Shown here in pieces: positions 10,233 to 19,252 of a DNA stretch of 64,000 nucleotides. Below the pieces are notes generated by a model. The model ran no database searches, was not told where the DNA came from, and saw nothing but the letters and a program-made list of their open reading frames with translations. The DNA is from Hydromonas sp. (lineage in GTDB: Bacteria > Pseudomonadota > Gammaproteobacteria > Burkholderiales > Burkholderiaceae), in assembly GCA_017495165.1 (NCBI GenBank), contig JAFEII010000028.1, positions 124,001 to 188,000 on the forward strand. The letters run 5' to 3'. Both the position numbers and the translations under genes were made by a program. Position 1 is the first letter of the stretch. Each line of letters begins with the position of its first letter.

Positions 10233-10568
10233 TTATTTTTGATTCAAAAAACCTGACCAGCTTTTGGCGCGTGAATCCGCGTCGTTGCTTGTGTTGTTGA
10301 TTTGGCTTTGCACCTGCGTGCGTTGTTTTTCTGAAAGACTTGCCCATTCAGCCATGCGTTCTTGCGCAACTTTGAGCTGTTCGTTGGAGAGCTGCTGTAA
10401 GGCGCTGCTTTTTTTGAGCCATTGTTGCTGATGCGCGGCGGGCAAGTCGTCCCAAGTGGCACGCAAAGGTTTCAGAACCTCGCGGCTGGCTGGCGCAAGG
10501 TCTGACCATTGTTGGGCGTTGGCGGTGGTGACTGCCAGAGTAAGGGCGAGGGCGATGAGTGGTTTCAT
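10233..10568 (-). CDS. DUF3106 family secreted protein
   Basis: A 111-residue protein with a signal peptide (MKPLIALALTLAVTTANA, cleavage expected before QQWSDL). The rest is a helical, Gln- and Trp-rich periplasmic domain containing the DUF3106 pattern 'W..L....R..L..L...W..L....Q..WL'. Its start overlaps the stop of the DUF3619 gene (ATGA), so translation is probably coupled. The family function is unknown. The operon suggests an envelope-related role under the sigma factor encoded upstream. Confidence 0.8.
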   Translation of the reverse strand: MKPLIALALTLAVTTANAQQWSDLAPASREVLKPLRATWDDLPAAHQQQWLKKSSALQQLSNEQLKVAQERMAEWASLSEKQRTQVQSQINNTSNDADSRAKSWSGFLNQK

Positions 10569-11038
10569 GGGTTATTTCTAGGTTGAAAGCTGACGTTGGC
10601 TGCATGGCTGGCAGCGGCTTGCTGGTTTTGGGCAACGTAATGCCCAAAGTCTGCGTCTAAATAGGCTTGTAGCGGGATTTTTTCATTCAAAATCGCATCA
10701 ACGTTGAGCTCGGCGTTTTCAACAGGCGCTTTGGCAGCAATTTGCGTTGATTTTGGTTCGCCATTATTGTTCATGGCAATAAAAATCGCCAAGCCCAATA
10801 AAGGCAAACTGATGATGCTTTTGCTCAAACGCGGCATTTTTTGGAGCCAAGCCGTGAAGCGGTTTGATTGGGCTGGCGCTGCGGCTCGAACGGGTTGATT
10901 GAGCGCTTGAACCCGCATGGCGCGTAGGCGCTCTGTGATGGTGTGGCTCAGTTGCGCGGCGTCATCATCCAAGGCTTGCTTGGTCAAAAGCACTGCGTGC
11001 GCGGCTTGGATGATTTGGGTTTGTTCGGTGTGTTTCAT
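10565..11038 (-). CDS. DUF3619-like membrane protein, possible regulator of the upstream sigma factor
   Basis: A 157-residue protein. Its N-terminal ~60 residues are cytoplasmic-looking, there is one transmembrane segment around 73-89 (SIISLPLLGLAIFIAM), and the C-terminal part is periplasmic. The layout and the ATGA overlap with the sigma gene resemble an anti-sigma factor. The DUF3619 assignment rests on its position between an ECF sigma gene and DUF3106, as in other Burkholderiales. Anti-sigma activity is my inference. Confidence 0.65.
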   Translation of the reverse strand: MKHTEQTQIIQAAHAVLLTKQALDDDAAQLSHTITERLRAMRVQALNQPVRAAAPAQSNRFTAWLQKMPRLSKSIISLPLLGLAIFIAMNNNGEPKSTQIAAKAPVENAELNVDAILNEKIPLQAYLDADFGHYVAQNQQAAASHAANVSFQPRNNP

Positions 11039-11661
11039 AGTGTGATTCCTTGTTCACGTAACGTATCGGCAAGTGTGTGGGCGGCTCGAGAGCAATGGGT
11101 TTTAACACTTCCTTCGCTGCACCCCATAATGGCTGCCGTTTCTGTGACGCTATGTTCTTCCCAGTAACGCAGTAAAAAGGCTTCTCGTTGACGCGTGGGC
11201 AAATTATTTATGAGCGATTCTAATATAGAGCGCATTTGTTCGCGCTCAACGGTTTTTTCTGCTGAGTCAACGCGGCCAAACTCGTTTTTACTTAGCAAAC
11301 TTTCTAGGACGTCAAAAACACCGTCATCGGCTTGGTTTTGCTCAAACTGAGAAAAATTGGGGGTCCAATAGTCGCGTACTTTGTTGCGTCGAAAGTGATT
11401 GCGGATGGCATTTTGCAAAATCCGCGTAAATAACATAGGCCATTCTTGGGGCGGCTTGTCCGAGTACGACTGCACCAAGCTAATCATAGAGTCTTGTACA
11501 GCATCCAAGGCGTTTTCCTCGTTGCGAATCGCAAAGTAGGCGTGTTTATAGGCGCGTCGTTCAACGCTGGCCAAGAACGCATCCATCGTTTGGTGAACGA
11601 TGGGCGCGTGTGCATCACGGATTGCCGTGGGCGTATTTTCGGTGTCGTTTGGATTAGACAT
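11035..11661 (-). CDS. RNA polymerase sigma factor, ECF/RpoE-like
   Basis: A 208-residue ECF sigma factor. Region 2 is seen in '[16 protein letters not shown]' and '[23 protein letters not shown]'. Region 4 has the helix-turn-helix '[44 protein letters not shown]'. The longer frame from 11730 overlaps the carbonic anhydrase gene. The ATG at 11661, giving [10 protein letters not shown], fits and overlaps that gene's stop by 8 bp, which suggests coupling. RNA polymerase would be redirected to envelope-type genes if the downstream membrane protein is its partner. Confidence 0.88.
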   Translation of the reverse strand: MSNPNDTENTPTAIRDAHAPIVHQTMDAFLASVERRAYKHAYFAIRNEENALDAVQDSMISLVQSYSDKPPQEWPMLFTRILQNAIRNHFRRNKVRDYWTPNFSQFEQNQADDGVFDVLESLLSKNEFGRVDSAEKTVEREQMRSILESLINNLPTRQREAFLLRYWEEHSVTETAAIMGCSEGSVKTHCSRAAHTLADTLREQGITL

Positions 11662-12193
11662 ATGGGTTTGTTGTAATTTTTTGTAAGCCGCTGGCGTAGG
11701 CTTGGCCGCGTGCTGCGTATTGCAACGCATTTTGGGGCAGCTGGGCGATTTCGTCTGTGGTCAATGGGCGCGCCACTTTGGCTGGGCTGCCCATAATGAG
11801 GACGCCATCAGGAAAAACTTTACCTTCAGTTACCAGTGAACCTGCGCCCACAATCGAATTGGCGCCAATAACTGCGCGGTTGAGCACAATTGCGCCCATG
11901 CCAATTAAGCTGTTGTCTCCAATCGTGCAGCCGTGTAACGTGACGCTGTGGCCGATGGTAACGTGCGCGCCAACTTTTAATGGGCAGCCCAAATCGGTGT
12001 GCAAAACACTGTTTTCTTGGACATTGCTGTTTAAGCCAATCTGAATCAGCTCATTGTCGCCGCGCAAAACCGCGCCAAACCAAATGTTTGCGCCTGACTC
12101 AAGATGAACCTTGCCAATAACGGCAGCGGTATCGGCAACGTAGCACGGCGCATCAATCTGCGGCGTATTTTTTTGAAAGCTGTATAAACTCAT
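11654..12193 (-). CDS. Gamma-class carbonic anhydrase-like protein (YrdA/PaaY type)
   Basis: A 179-residue left-handed beta-helix protein built of hexapeptide repeats ([35 protein letters not shown] and so on). The three metal-binding His are in [16 protein letters not shown] and the latter's second His, as in the gamma carbonic anhydrase family. Many homologues bind zinc, but activity varies. It is the first gene of the minus-strand sigma-factor operon and is divergent from the DUF455 gene. Confidence 0.88.
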   Translation of the reverse strand: MSLYSFQKNTPQIDAPCYVADTAAVIGKVHLESGANIWFGAVLRGDNELIQIGLNSNVQENSVLHTDLGCPLKVGAHVTIGHSVTLHGCTIGDNSLIGMGAIVLNRAVIGANSIVGAGSLVTEGKVFPDGVLIMGSPAKVARPLTTDEIAQLPQNALQYAARGQAYASGLQKITTNPYV

Positions 12194-12310
12194 GTATTTT
12201 GTCCAGTAAATTTCACGCGCAATGGGTTGGCTGGGTTAAAATGCGGGCTAAAAATAACCGCCGTTTGGGGCGGCAACCAAAGAGGCTGCACTATAAAGGA
12301 TGTATGTGTA

Positions 12311-13198
12311 ATGACGCAAGTGACGATGCAAAAAATGGATGCGGCTTTGATGGCCCAATTAAATAGCGGTGCGCCTTTAGAGCTACGTCTTTGCGCGTTG
12401 ACGGTGCTTGCTTTGTCTGAGCCTACTCAAAAAAATGCAGCGATTGCTCAAATTGAATGCCAGATTGCGGCAGGCCAAGTCACGCTCGATGCTGCGCGTT
12501 CATTAAATGATGAACCGCTTTTGCTGCAAACGCCTGGTAGGCCGCAGCGCCCTGAGCTGGTGGGCGCATTGGATGTGCCAAGGCGCAAAACTGGCTCGCT
12601 GGAAGGGCGGCTGGGCATGATTCATGCTTTGGCGCATATTGAATTTAATGCGATTAACTTGGCGCTTGATGTTTTGGTGCGCTTTGCCAATTTGCCCGAT
12701 GATTTTTATTGGGACTGGTGGCGTGTGGCGTGTGAAGAAGCGCTACATTTCTCATTGCTTCGTGCGCATTTACAGCGCTTTTCTAGCGACTATGGCGCTT
12801 ACGCCGCGCACAACGGCTTGTGGGAAATGGCGGTCGCCACCCAAAACAGTTTGGCCGATCGGATGGCGATGGTGCCGCGCACCTTAGAAGCACGCGGTTT
12901 GGATGCGTGTCCGCTCACGCGTGAAAAGCTCCACCAAGCGGGCGATGTGGATGGTGCGGCAATCATTGATTTGATTTTGCGTGACGAAATTGGGCATGTG
13001 GCGCTGGGCAATCGGTGGTTTGTTTATGCGTGCGAGCGCGACAATGTCGCGCCTGTTTTACATTATCGGCACATCAAAGAGTGCCTAAATGCACCACGGC
13101 TGCGCCCACCGTTTAACATCAAGGCACGCCGCGCCGCTGGTTTTTTTGAAGAAGAGCTGCAAGAATTCATGTTACTCAACACAGGGAGCCACGCATGA
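12311..13198 (+). CDS. DUF455 family ferritin-like protein
   Basis: A 295-residue helical protein with the di-iron type ligands of the ferritin-like fold. These are the Glu of AHIEFNAINLALD, the EEALHF motif, and the final RDEIGHVALG. DUF455 proteins are related to the tRNA hydroxylase MiaE, but their substrate is not established. The ATG at 12311 was chosen over one at 12227 because AAAGGA precedes it. It overlaps murI by 4 bp. Confidence 0.85.
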   Translation: MTQVTMQKMDAALMAQLNSGAPLELRLCALTVLALSEPTQKNAAIAQIECQIAAGQVTLDAARSLNDEPLLLQTPGRPQRPELVGALDVPRRKTGSLEGRLGMIHALAHIEFNAINLALDVLVRFANLPDDFYWDWWRVACEEALHFSLLRAHLQRFSSDYGAYAAHNGLWEMAVATQNSLADRMAMVPRTLEARGLDACPLTREKLHQAGDVDGAAIIDLILRDEIGHVALGNRWFVYACERDNVAPVLHYRHIKECLNAPRLRPPFNIKARRAAGFFEEELQEFMLLNTGSHA

Positions 13199-14037
13199 GC
13201 CAGTCCACATTACGTGCCGCCAACGGTGCGTCACTCGATGCGCAGCGCACCGCGCCAATTGGGGTTTTTGACTCAGGCTTGGGTGGCTTAAGCGTTTGGC
13301 GGCATTTGCGCGCCGTCATGCCGCACGAGGATTTTATTTACATGGCCGACACCGCCAATGTGCCTTATGGCGATAAAACAGAGGCTTGGATTTGCAAGCG
13401 ACTCAATCATATTGTTAACTGGTTTTTGGCGCAAGGCTGCAAAACCGTGGTGCTGGCCTGCAATACCGCCACAGCCGCAGCAGGCACTTATCTGCGCGAG
13501 CGTTTTCCTGATTTATTTATCGTCGGGCTTGAACCCGCAATCAAACCAGCGCTGCAATTGACCCAAAACGGCACAATTGCCATGCTGGCAACTGCGCGCA
13601 CAGTTGGCAGCGCAAAGTATGCACGCCTGCTCAACGCATGCGCGCAAACCAAACCAGACATAAAAGTCCTTTCAATCGCCTGCGTGGGATTGGCCGAAAA
13701 AATTGATGCAGGGCAAGCCGAATCAGCCGCAACGCAAGCATTATTGGCAACCTACACCCAAATGGCACAAGGGGCAGATGTCGTGGTTTTAGGCTGCACG
13801 CATTATCCATTTGTTGCGCAGCAAATCCGAGGGCTCATGGGCAAGGGCGTTCAAATTATTGACAGCGGCGCCCCCGTTGCGCGCTACACAAAAGACGTGT
13901 TACAAGCCAGAAGCGGCTTAAATCAACAAGCCAAATTAGGCCGCAATGCATGGTTTGCCAGCGCAATTGCACATGGCGATGCGCAGCGCTGGGCATTGTT
14001 TTGCGGAGAAAATGTGGAGATTTTGGCGTTTAATTAA
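13195..14037 (+). CDS. murI: Glutamate racemase
   Basis: A 280-residue enzyme that makes D-glutamate for peptidoglycan. The catalytic cysteines lie in LACNTATAAA and in GCTHYPF. The substrate loop FDSGLGGLSVW and MADTANVPYGDK are both intact. The start overlaps the DUF455 gene (ATGA), so the two are likely translated together. Confidence 0.95.
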   Translation: MSQSTLRAANGASLDAQRTAPIGVFDSGLGGLSVWRHLRAVMPHEDFIYMADTANVPYGDKTEAWICKRLNHIVNWFLAQGCKTVVLACNTATAAAGTYLRERFPDLFIVGLEPAIKPALQLTQNGTIAMLATARTVGSAKYARLLNACAQTKPDIKVLSIACVGLAEKIDAGQAESAATQALLATYTQMAQGADVVVLGCTHYPFVAQQIRGLMGKGVQIIDSGAPVARYTKDVLQARSGLNQQAKLGRNAWFASAIAHGDAQRWALFCGENVEILAFN

Positions 14038-14208
14038 GCTACATTTTTAGTGAAAAACGCCTGTAAAAACAACAGTTTGCAGATTTACCATGTAGTTAAA
14101 AAACATTTAACTGATTTACATTGTAACAAAGCAACCTTTGATTTATATTGACACCGTGTTGTGCAGACATTCGCGCAATACGTTATTTTTGTTTATCAAG
14201 GAGTTGTT

Positions 14209-14373
14209 ATGTTTATGACAATGCATCACACAATGCAAAACGCCATTCAAGCCATTCAATCGGTTTTGGCACGCCTAAAGCGCATGAGCCGTTTAATCGA
14301 GGACAGCGCAGAAAACCTGCGATTTGCCCGCGAACAAAAAAGCCAAGAAGCTTATGATCTTCGTGGCTTTTAA
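14209..14373 (+). CDS. Small uncharacterised 54-residue protein
   Basis: The ATG at 14209 has a perfect AAGGAG six bases before it and gives MFMTMHHTMQNAIQ. The frame can be opened at 14161, but no ribosome site supports that. The protein is mostly one amphipathic helix, rich in Arg, Gln and Glu, ending AYDLRGF. A strong terminator starts about 40 bp after the stop, so this looks like a monocistronic small gene. I do not recognise the family. The Shine-Dalgarno site and terminator argue that it is real. Confidence 0.6.
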   Translation: MFMTMHHTMQNAIQAIQSVLARLKRMSRLIEDSAENLRFAREQKSQEAYDLRGF

Positions 14374-14414
14374 TAGAAAATTTGCATCAATATCCGCATC
14401 AATCTAAAGAAGAA

Positions 14415-14445
14415 AGCGCAATGACACTCATTGCGCTATTTTTTT
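14415..14445 (+). terminator. Strong intrinsic terminator
   Basis: Perfect 10-bp arms AGCGCAATGA and TCATTGCGCT with a 3-nt loop (14415-14437), followed by a T-run. It ends the small gene at 14209. Being a near-perfect palindrome it may also slow transcription from the halogenase side. Confidence 0.85.
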
Positions 14446-14474
14446 GCCGCTGTCACATCATGCGCGCCCCACGT

Positions 14475-15968
14475 TTAAAGCTGCTGGGCTGCCCGATATT
14501 GGTTCAAATACGTCATCAACTGCACCTGAGCGCTTTGCGGCAAACCAAACAACTCCTGCCCCGCATTGCTCGAAGAAACAACGCCCAAAGGTGCGCCAAC
14601 CATCATCCAACTAATCGTGCCAAACATCTGCTGCCAGCCATGTAACGCATACGTTTTAAGGTCAGACTCGCGCGGCGTGCGCTCAGCCAGCACCTGTTTA
14701 ATCTGCGCATAACTCTCAGGCAACGGCAATTGCGCCACATCCTGCCAAAAGCGCGTATCACGGCGCGGGCAATCATAATGCATCCGCAAAAAATCCCGAA
14801 TCCCATCCCAAAAAGCGCAATTGGCTTGATTAAAGTTATCAATATTTTTTTGAGACACAACCCCATTCGTATCAGCGAGCACAAATCTAAATTGACGCAA
14901 CTGCTCCAGCATCTGCCCAATCGACGTGGCCTCAAGCGGCTCAACAAAGCCCGACGCCAAGCCCAGCGTCATCACATTGCCTTGCCAAACCTCTTTAAAA
15001 TGCCCTGGTTCAAATGAAATGGTTTTTTGCGGGGCAATCGGATGCCCCACCACTTTTTCAATCTCAACAATTGCCTGCGCCTCCGTCATGTGCTTGCTGC
15101 TAAACACATAACCTGCGCCAACCCGCTCAATTAAAGGGATTTGCCACATCCAGCCCGCAGACATCGCAATCGCACGCGTCACCAAATAAGGCTGCTCTTT
15201 AGGATGGGGCATGTGAAAAGGAATCGCACGGTCAAGCAACAAATAATCTTTAAACGAGCGCCACTCACTTTTGAACTTTTTGCCAATCGCCAGCCGCGCC
15301 ATCCCTGAAGCATCAATCAAAAAATCGGTCTCAACCAAACCCTCATTGGTCTGAATCGCGCGCACATGATTGCGCTCATCAACAATCAAATCCTCAACCA
15401 ACGCCTGCTGATGCACAACCCCGCGCGCAACCGCCACTTTTTCAAGGTATTTGGCCACACGGTGGCTGTCAAAATGATAAGACAAACTAATACCATTCGC
15501 AGGGTCCGCCAGCATTTGAGCCGCTTGCGCTTGCGAGCCTTGCGCCGCAATGACAGAAAAACCAGCCATCGCATGCTCTAGGGGGATTTGCTGATGAACC
15601 AGCATCGACAAATAAGGGTGAATCCCATAATCGGCCCAAGCAAACGCGGGCGCACGCACATCGGCAAACATATGGAAATACTTATCCGCAGCGCTCGCAT
15701 CGCGCCATCCTTCATACGCAAAGCCCAATTTATATGCAGCGCCTGTTTCTTTCACAAACTCATCAATCGGAATCCCCAAATCGTTCAAGCTGGTGATCAA
15801 ATTCACCAAACCGCCTTCACCAACCCCAATAATCCCAATCGTCGGCGACTCAATCACCCGAACCTCAACCCGCGCATCGCAGATTTTGCGCAAGGTAAGG
15901 GCGCTAAACCAGCCCGCAGTGCCACCCCCAATCACCGTAATACGTTTTGCATCTCGTAAATTGAGCAT
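14475..15968 (-). CDS. Flavin-dependent tryptophan halogenase family protein
   Basis: A 497-residue member of the PF04820 family. The FAD-binding GGGTAGW is at 14-20, GVGEG follows at 48-52, and the Lys equivalent to the catalytic Lys79 of PrnA is in AAYK (K80). The W-x-W-x-I-P motif that separates halogenases from monooxygenases is present as WMWQIP (273-278). The FVEPLEAT loop carrying the second key Glu is also intact. Such enzymes chlorinate or brominate tryptophan or bound aromatic substrates using FADH2. No flavin reductase or biosynthetic cluster is nearby. The start at 15968 has AGAGG upstream; a longer frame from 16010 has not. Confidence 0.87.
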   Translation of the reverse strand: MLNLRDAKRITVIGGGTAGWFSALTLRKICDARVEVRVIESPTIGIIGVGEGGLVNLITSLNDLGIPIDEFVKETGAAYKLGFAYEGWRDASAADKYFHMFADVRAPAFAWADYGIHPYLSMLVHQQIPLEHAMAGFSVIAAQGSQAQAAQMLADPANGISLSYHFDSHRVAKYLEKVAVARGVVHQQALVEDLIVDERNHVRAIQTNEGLVETDFLIDASGMARLAIGKKFKSEWRSFKDYLLLDRAIPFHMPHPKEQPYLVTRAIAMSAGWMWQIPLIERVGAGYVFSSKHMTEAQAIVEIEKVVGHPIAPQKTISFEPGHFKEVWQGNVMTLGLASGFVEPLEATSIGQMLEQLRQFRFVLADTNGVVSQKNIDNFNQANCAFWDGIRDFLRMHYDCPRRDTRFWQDVAQLPLPESYAQIKQVLAERTPRESDLKTYALHGWQQMFGTISWMMVGAPLGVVSSSNAGQELFGLPQSAQVQLMTYLNQYRAAQQL

Positions 15969-16156
15969 ATAAACCTCTAATGAGAAAATCGAAAACAACA
16001 TCATACCCAAAATGGGGTTTGTGTCCGTTGAAATAAGGCTGCTTTATGGTTACCAATGCTTTTTGATGAGATGACGCAGAAAATTGACGAACGCTTAGAC
16101 ACGGATATAACCGCCGTATTGATTATGCGTGAGAAATCCCAGCAAAACCACCAAAC

Positions 16157-16184
16157 AAAAAGCCAGACTTCGCGTCTGGCTTTT
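16157..16184 (+). terminator. Hairpin terminator upstream of uvrB
   Basis: Arms GCCAGAC and GTCTGGC with TTCGC loop, flanked by A-run and TTTT. Works in either direction. The gene it would end is not evident: the 16011-16156 stretch holds only a 54-codon frame from 16056 that runs through this hairpin. Confidence 0.7.
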
Positions 16185-16237
16185 ATTGTGCCTGCTCGTG
16201 TTAAAATCCCCCATCTTTAACCGCCCCAAAAACCACC

Positions 16238-18268
16238 ATGAACATCATCACCCACCCCAATTCCCCCTTTGAACTACATCAACCATTCGCCCCAGCGGGT
16301 GACCAGCCGACGGCAATTGCCTCTTTGGTCGAAGGCTTAAACGACGGTTTGAGTTTTCAGACGTTGTTGGGCGTGACGGGTTCTGGCAAAACCTACACGA
16401 TGGCAAATGTGATTGCGCAAACGGGGCGACCTGCGTTGGTGCTTGCGCCGAATAAAACCTTGGCGGCGCAGTTGTACAGCGAGTTTCGTGAGTTTTTTCC
16501 CAACAATGCGGTCGAGTATTTTGTCAGTTATTACGATTACTATCAGCCAGAGGCGTATGTGCCGGCGCGTGATTTGTTTATCGAAAAAGACAGCGCAATC
16601 AATGAACACATTGAGCAGATGCGCTTGTCCGCGACCAAAAGCCTGCTTGAGCGGCGCGATGTGATTATTGTGGGGACAGTCTCATGTATTTATGGGATTG
16701 GCAATCCAAGTGAATACCACGCGATGATTATGACGTTGCGCACGGGCGATAAAATGGCGCAGCGCGATGTGGTCAAACAATTGGCCGTGATGCAATACAA
16801 CCGCAATGAGCTTGATTTTGCGCGCGGCACGTTTCGGGTGCGTGGCGATACGATTGATATTTTCCCTGCCGAAAACGCTGACTTTGCGTTGCGGATTGAG
16901 TTATTTGATGACGAAATTGAGTCGCTCCAATTGTTTGACCCACTGACGGGCAAAATCATACAAAAACTCGCACGGTTTACCGTGTATCCCGCTTCGCATT
17001 ACGCCACGCCTCGCTCAACGGTGTTGCGTGCGCTTGAGGCGATTAAAGATGAGCTACGCGAACGGCTTGAGTATTTTCACAAAGAAAACCGCTTGGTCGA
17101 GGCACAGCGCTTAGAGGAGCGCACTCGGTTTGATTTAGAGATGCTGGCCCAAATTGGCTTTTGTAAAGGGATTGAAAATTACTCGCGTCATATTTCGGGC
17201 TCTCAAATTGGCGAGCCGCCATCAACGCTCATTGATTATTTGCCACCAGACGCGCTGATGTTTTTGGATGAATCACATGTGTTAACAGGGCAGCTGGGCG
17301 CGATGTACAAAGGCGATCGTTCGCGCAAAGAGAATTTGGTCGATTACGGCTTTCGGCTGCCGTGCGCGCTGGACAATCGCCCACTCAAGTTTGAAGAGTT
17401 TGAAGGCAAAATGCGCCAAACCGTGTTTGTTTCCGCCACGCCCGGCGAGTACGAAAAACAGCACGCCGATGCGGTTGCCGAGCAAGTTGTGCGCCCAACT
17501 GGTTTGGTTGATCCCGTCATTGAAGTGCGGCCAGCCACCACACAGATTGATGATGTGCTGGAAGAAATTCGGATGAGAAGCAAAATCAACGAACGCGTAT
17601 TGGTGACCACGCTCACCAAACGCATGGCAGAAGATTTGGCGGAATTTTTGGATGAAAATGGCGTGAAGGTGCGCTATTTACACTCCGATATTGACACAGT
17701 TGAACGAGTAGAAATCATTCGTGACTTGCGCTTGGGCGAGTTTGACGTTTTGGTTGGTATCAATTTATTGCGCGAAGGTTTGGACATTCCCGAGGTCTCA
17801 TTGGTTGCGATTTTGGACGCAGACAAAGAGGGGTTTTTACGCTCAGAACGCTCGCTCATCCAAACAATAGGGCGCTCAGCTCGAAACCTAAACGGCAAAG
17901 CAATTCTGTACGCCGACAAAGTGACCGATTCCATGCGCCGCGCCATGGATGAGACAGAGCGCCGCCGCAATAAGCAAATCGCATTTAACTCCGAAAATGG
18001 CATCACGCCCAAAGGTATATCCAAGAAAATCAAAGACATCATTGACGGCGTGTATAACGATGGTAAGAAAAAAATTGATAATTCCCGTCAACCAAATAAT
18101 GAAGAAGCACATTACAACGGGCTGTCAGAAAAACAGCTGGCAAAAGAAATTATAAAGCTTGAGAAAAAAATGTACGATTTTGCAAAAAACCTAGAGTTTG
18201 AACGCGCTGCCCAGACAAGGGATTTGGTGCAAAAGCTTAAAACACAATTATTTGTAAATGAGAATTAA
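16238..18268 (+). CDS. uvrB: Excinuclease ABC subunit B
   Basis: A 676-residue nucleotide-excision-repair helicase. Walker A is [10 protein letters not shown], and the damage-probing beta-hairpin is at [12 protein letters not shown]. The DExx box is DESH, and the later helicase motif is QTIGRSARN. The C-terminal UVR domain that contacts UvrC is at about residues 635-670 ([21 protein letters not shown]). Full length for the family. It receives DNA from UvrA and positions UvrC for incision. Confidence 0.97.
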   Translation: MNIITHPNSPFELHQPFAPAGDQPTAIASLVEGLNDGLSFQTLLGVTGSGKTYTMANVIAQTGRPALVLAPNKTLAAQLYSEFREFFPNNAVEYFVSYYDYYQPEAYVPARDLFIEKDSAINEHIEQMRLSATKSLLERRDVIIVGTVSCIYGIGNPSEYHAMIMTLRTGDKMAQRDVVKQLAVMQYNRNELDFARGTFRVRGDTIDIFPAENADFALRIELFDDEIESLQLFDPLTGKIIQKLARFTVYPASHYATPRSTVLRALEAIKDELRERLEYFHKENRLVEAQRLEERTRFDLEMLAQIGFCKGIENYSRHISGSQIGEPPSTLIDYLPPDALMFLDESHVLTGQLGAMYKGDRSRKENLVDYGFRLPCALDNRPLKFEEFEGKMRQTVFVSATPGEYEKQHADAVAEQVVRPTGLVDPVIEVRPATTQIDDVLEEIRMRSKINERVLVTTLTKRMAEDLAEFLDENGVKVRYLHSDIDTVERVEIIRDLRLGEFDVLVGINLLREGLDIPEVSLVAILDADKEGFLRSERSLIQTIGRSARNLNGKAILYADKVTDSMRRAMDETERRRNKQIAFNSENGITPKGISKKIKDIIDGVYNDGKKKIDNSRQPNNEEAHYNGLSEKQLAKEIIKLEKKMYDFAKNLEFERAAQTRDLVQKLKTQLFVNEN

Positions 18269-18421
18269 ATACTTTTTGGCTCTATCAGGTTTGGTGTGGG
18301 TAAATTTTCACAGAAAGACCTCAAATAATTATGCTGTTGGTTACGCATAAAGCATATTTAGTTTTTTTTATGCGTTATAATTTCAAAAAACCGATTAAGT
18401 GTATATGGAAAAGGATTGTGA

Positions 18422-18943
18422 ATGGCTTTTAATGATGGAGATACTTTTAAACATGTTTTCAAAGTGCTTTTCGTATGCAGCGATAATTTATGCCGCTCGC
18501 CTGTCGCACAGGCTGTTTTTGAGAAAAAATCCGCATTGGCACAGCTTGATTCGTTTTTTTGTTCAGATTCAGCCGGCATGAATGTTATCGAGTCTGGCAA
18601 AACGCCAGATTCTCGCAGCCAGCATGCTGCCGCGTTTCATGGTTACCGCATGCTAGGGCAGATGTCTCGCCAAGTCAGCCTTGATGACTTTGAGCAATTT
18701 GATTTGATTCTTGCGATGGATTGGCAAAGTTTGCGTGCCTTACAAAAAAGAGCGCCTGAAAATAGCCGTTACAAAATCGAATTAATCATGCGCTATGCCC
18801 AAAATTTTGAAGATGCCGAAGTTCCAGACCCATTGAATCAAAACCAGCGTGCCTTTAGCCTTGTGGTTGAATACCTTGAAGATGCGATTACGGGCTTGGT
18901 GGACGTTTTAAAGCGCCGAGTGCCACAGAACAACGCGGCATAA
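18422..18943 (+). CDS. Low-molecular-weight protein tyrosine phosphatase
   Basis: A 173-residue enzyme with the P-loop C-x5-R near its N-terminus (FVCSDNLCRSP, C19 and R25). The general acid is in VPDP (D136). Family members usually have C-x-G-N-x-C-R-S and a D-P-Y acid loop. Here the Gly is replaced by Asp and no Tyr follows DP. It may dephosphorylate a tyrosine kinase or other phosphoprotein. No capsule or kinase genes are nearby. AAAGGA upstream supports the start. A terminator follows. Confidence 0.85.
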   Translation: MAFNDGDTFKHVFKVLFVCSDNLCRSPVAQAVFEKKSALAQLDSFFCSDSAGMNVIESGKTPDSRSQHAAAFHGYRMLGQMSRQVSLDDFEQFDLILAMDWQSLRALQKRAPENSRYKIELIMRYAQNFEDAEVPDPLNQNQRAFSLVVEYLEDAITGLVDVLKRRVPQNNAA

Positions 18944-18980
18944 ATAGATGTTTTAATCCAAAAAATGAATTCCAAATGAA

Positions 18981-19010
18981 AGAGGTTGCGATTATCGCAA
19001 CCTCTTTTTT
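18981..19010 (+). terminator. Intrinsic terminator after the tyrosine phosphatase
   Basis: Arms AGAGGTTGCGA and TCGCAACCTCT form a perfect stem with a short loop, followed by TTTTTT. Confidence 0.88.
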
Positions 19011-19011
19011 T

Positions 19012-19174
19012 GCCCAAAGGCTGGATGCCGCATAACTGCTTGGCCGCCCAACTATCTGAGTACCAAAGGGGATTTTTGCGCAGTTGGGTTTTCCATTGAA
19101 GAAGCATCCTTGGGGTGAACAGCGTTGAATGAGAAGGGCAACAAAAAACGGGGTGCGTGGCATCCCGTTTTTTT
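19012..19174. ncRNA. Candidate structured RNA between phosphatase and recQ
   Basis: This gene-free stretch (18944-19252 as a whole) shows nested pairing. CCCAA (19013) pairs with TTGGG (19110), GGATGC (19023) with GCATCC (19104), and CCCAACT (19047) with AGTTGGG (19082). That gives a closing stem, an open middle and an apical hairpin. It ends in a hairpin (19144-19174) with a T-run on either strand. I could not match it to a known RNA. The strand and 5' end are uncertain, and the pairing could be chance or an old repeat. Confidence 0.3.
19144..19174 (-). terminator. Bidirectional terminator after recQ
   Basis: AAAAAACGGG and CCCGTTTTTTT pair, with GTGC/GCAT extending the stem. T-runs occur on both strands. 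On the minus strand it lies about 80 bp beyond the recQ stop. Confidence 0.7.
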
Positions 19175-19252
19175 GGTTTATATGACAAATCGCAACATAT
19201 GAATCGCAACATACAAACCCAAAATGCAAATCATGAATTGGGGCAAACCTGC

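Noticed and set aside
16056-16220. A 54-codon plus-strand frame before uvrB
   Set aside because: It reads through a perfect terminator hairpin at 16157-16184, and no ribosome site precedes it.
18838-19229. Two overlapping minus-strand frames of over 110 codons opposite the phosphatase gene end
   Set aside because: They run through two terminator hairpins and the opposite strand of a real gene. Neither has a ribosome site or a family resemblance.
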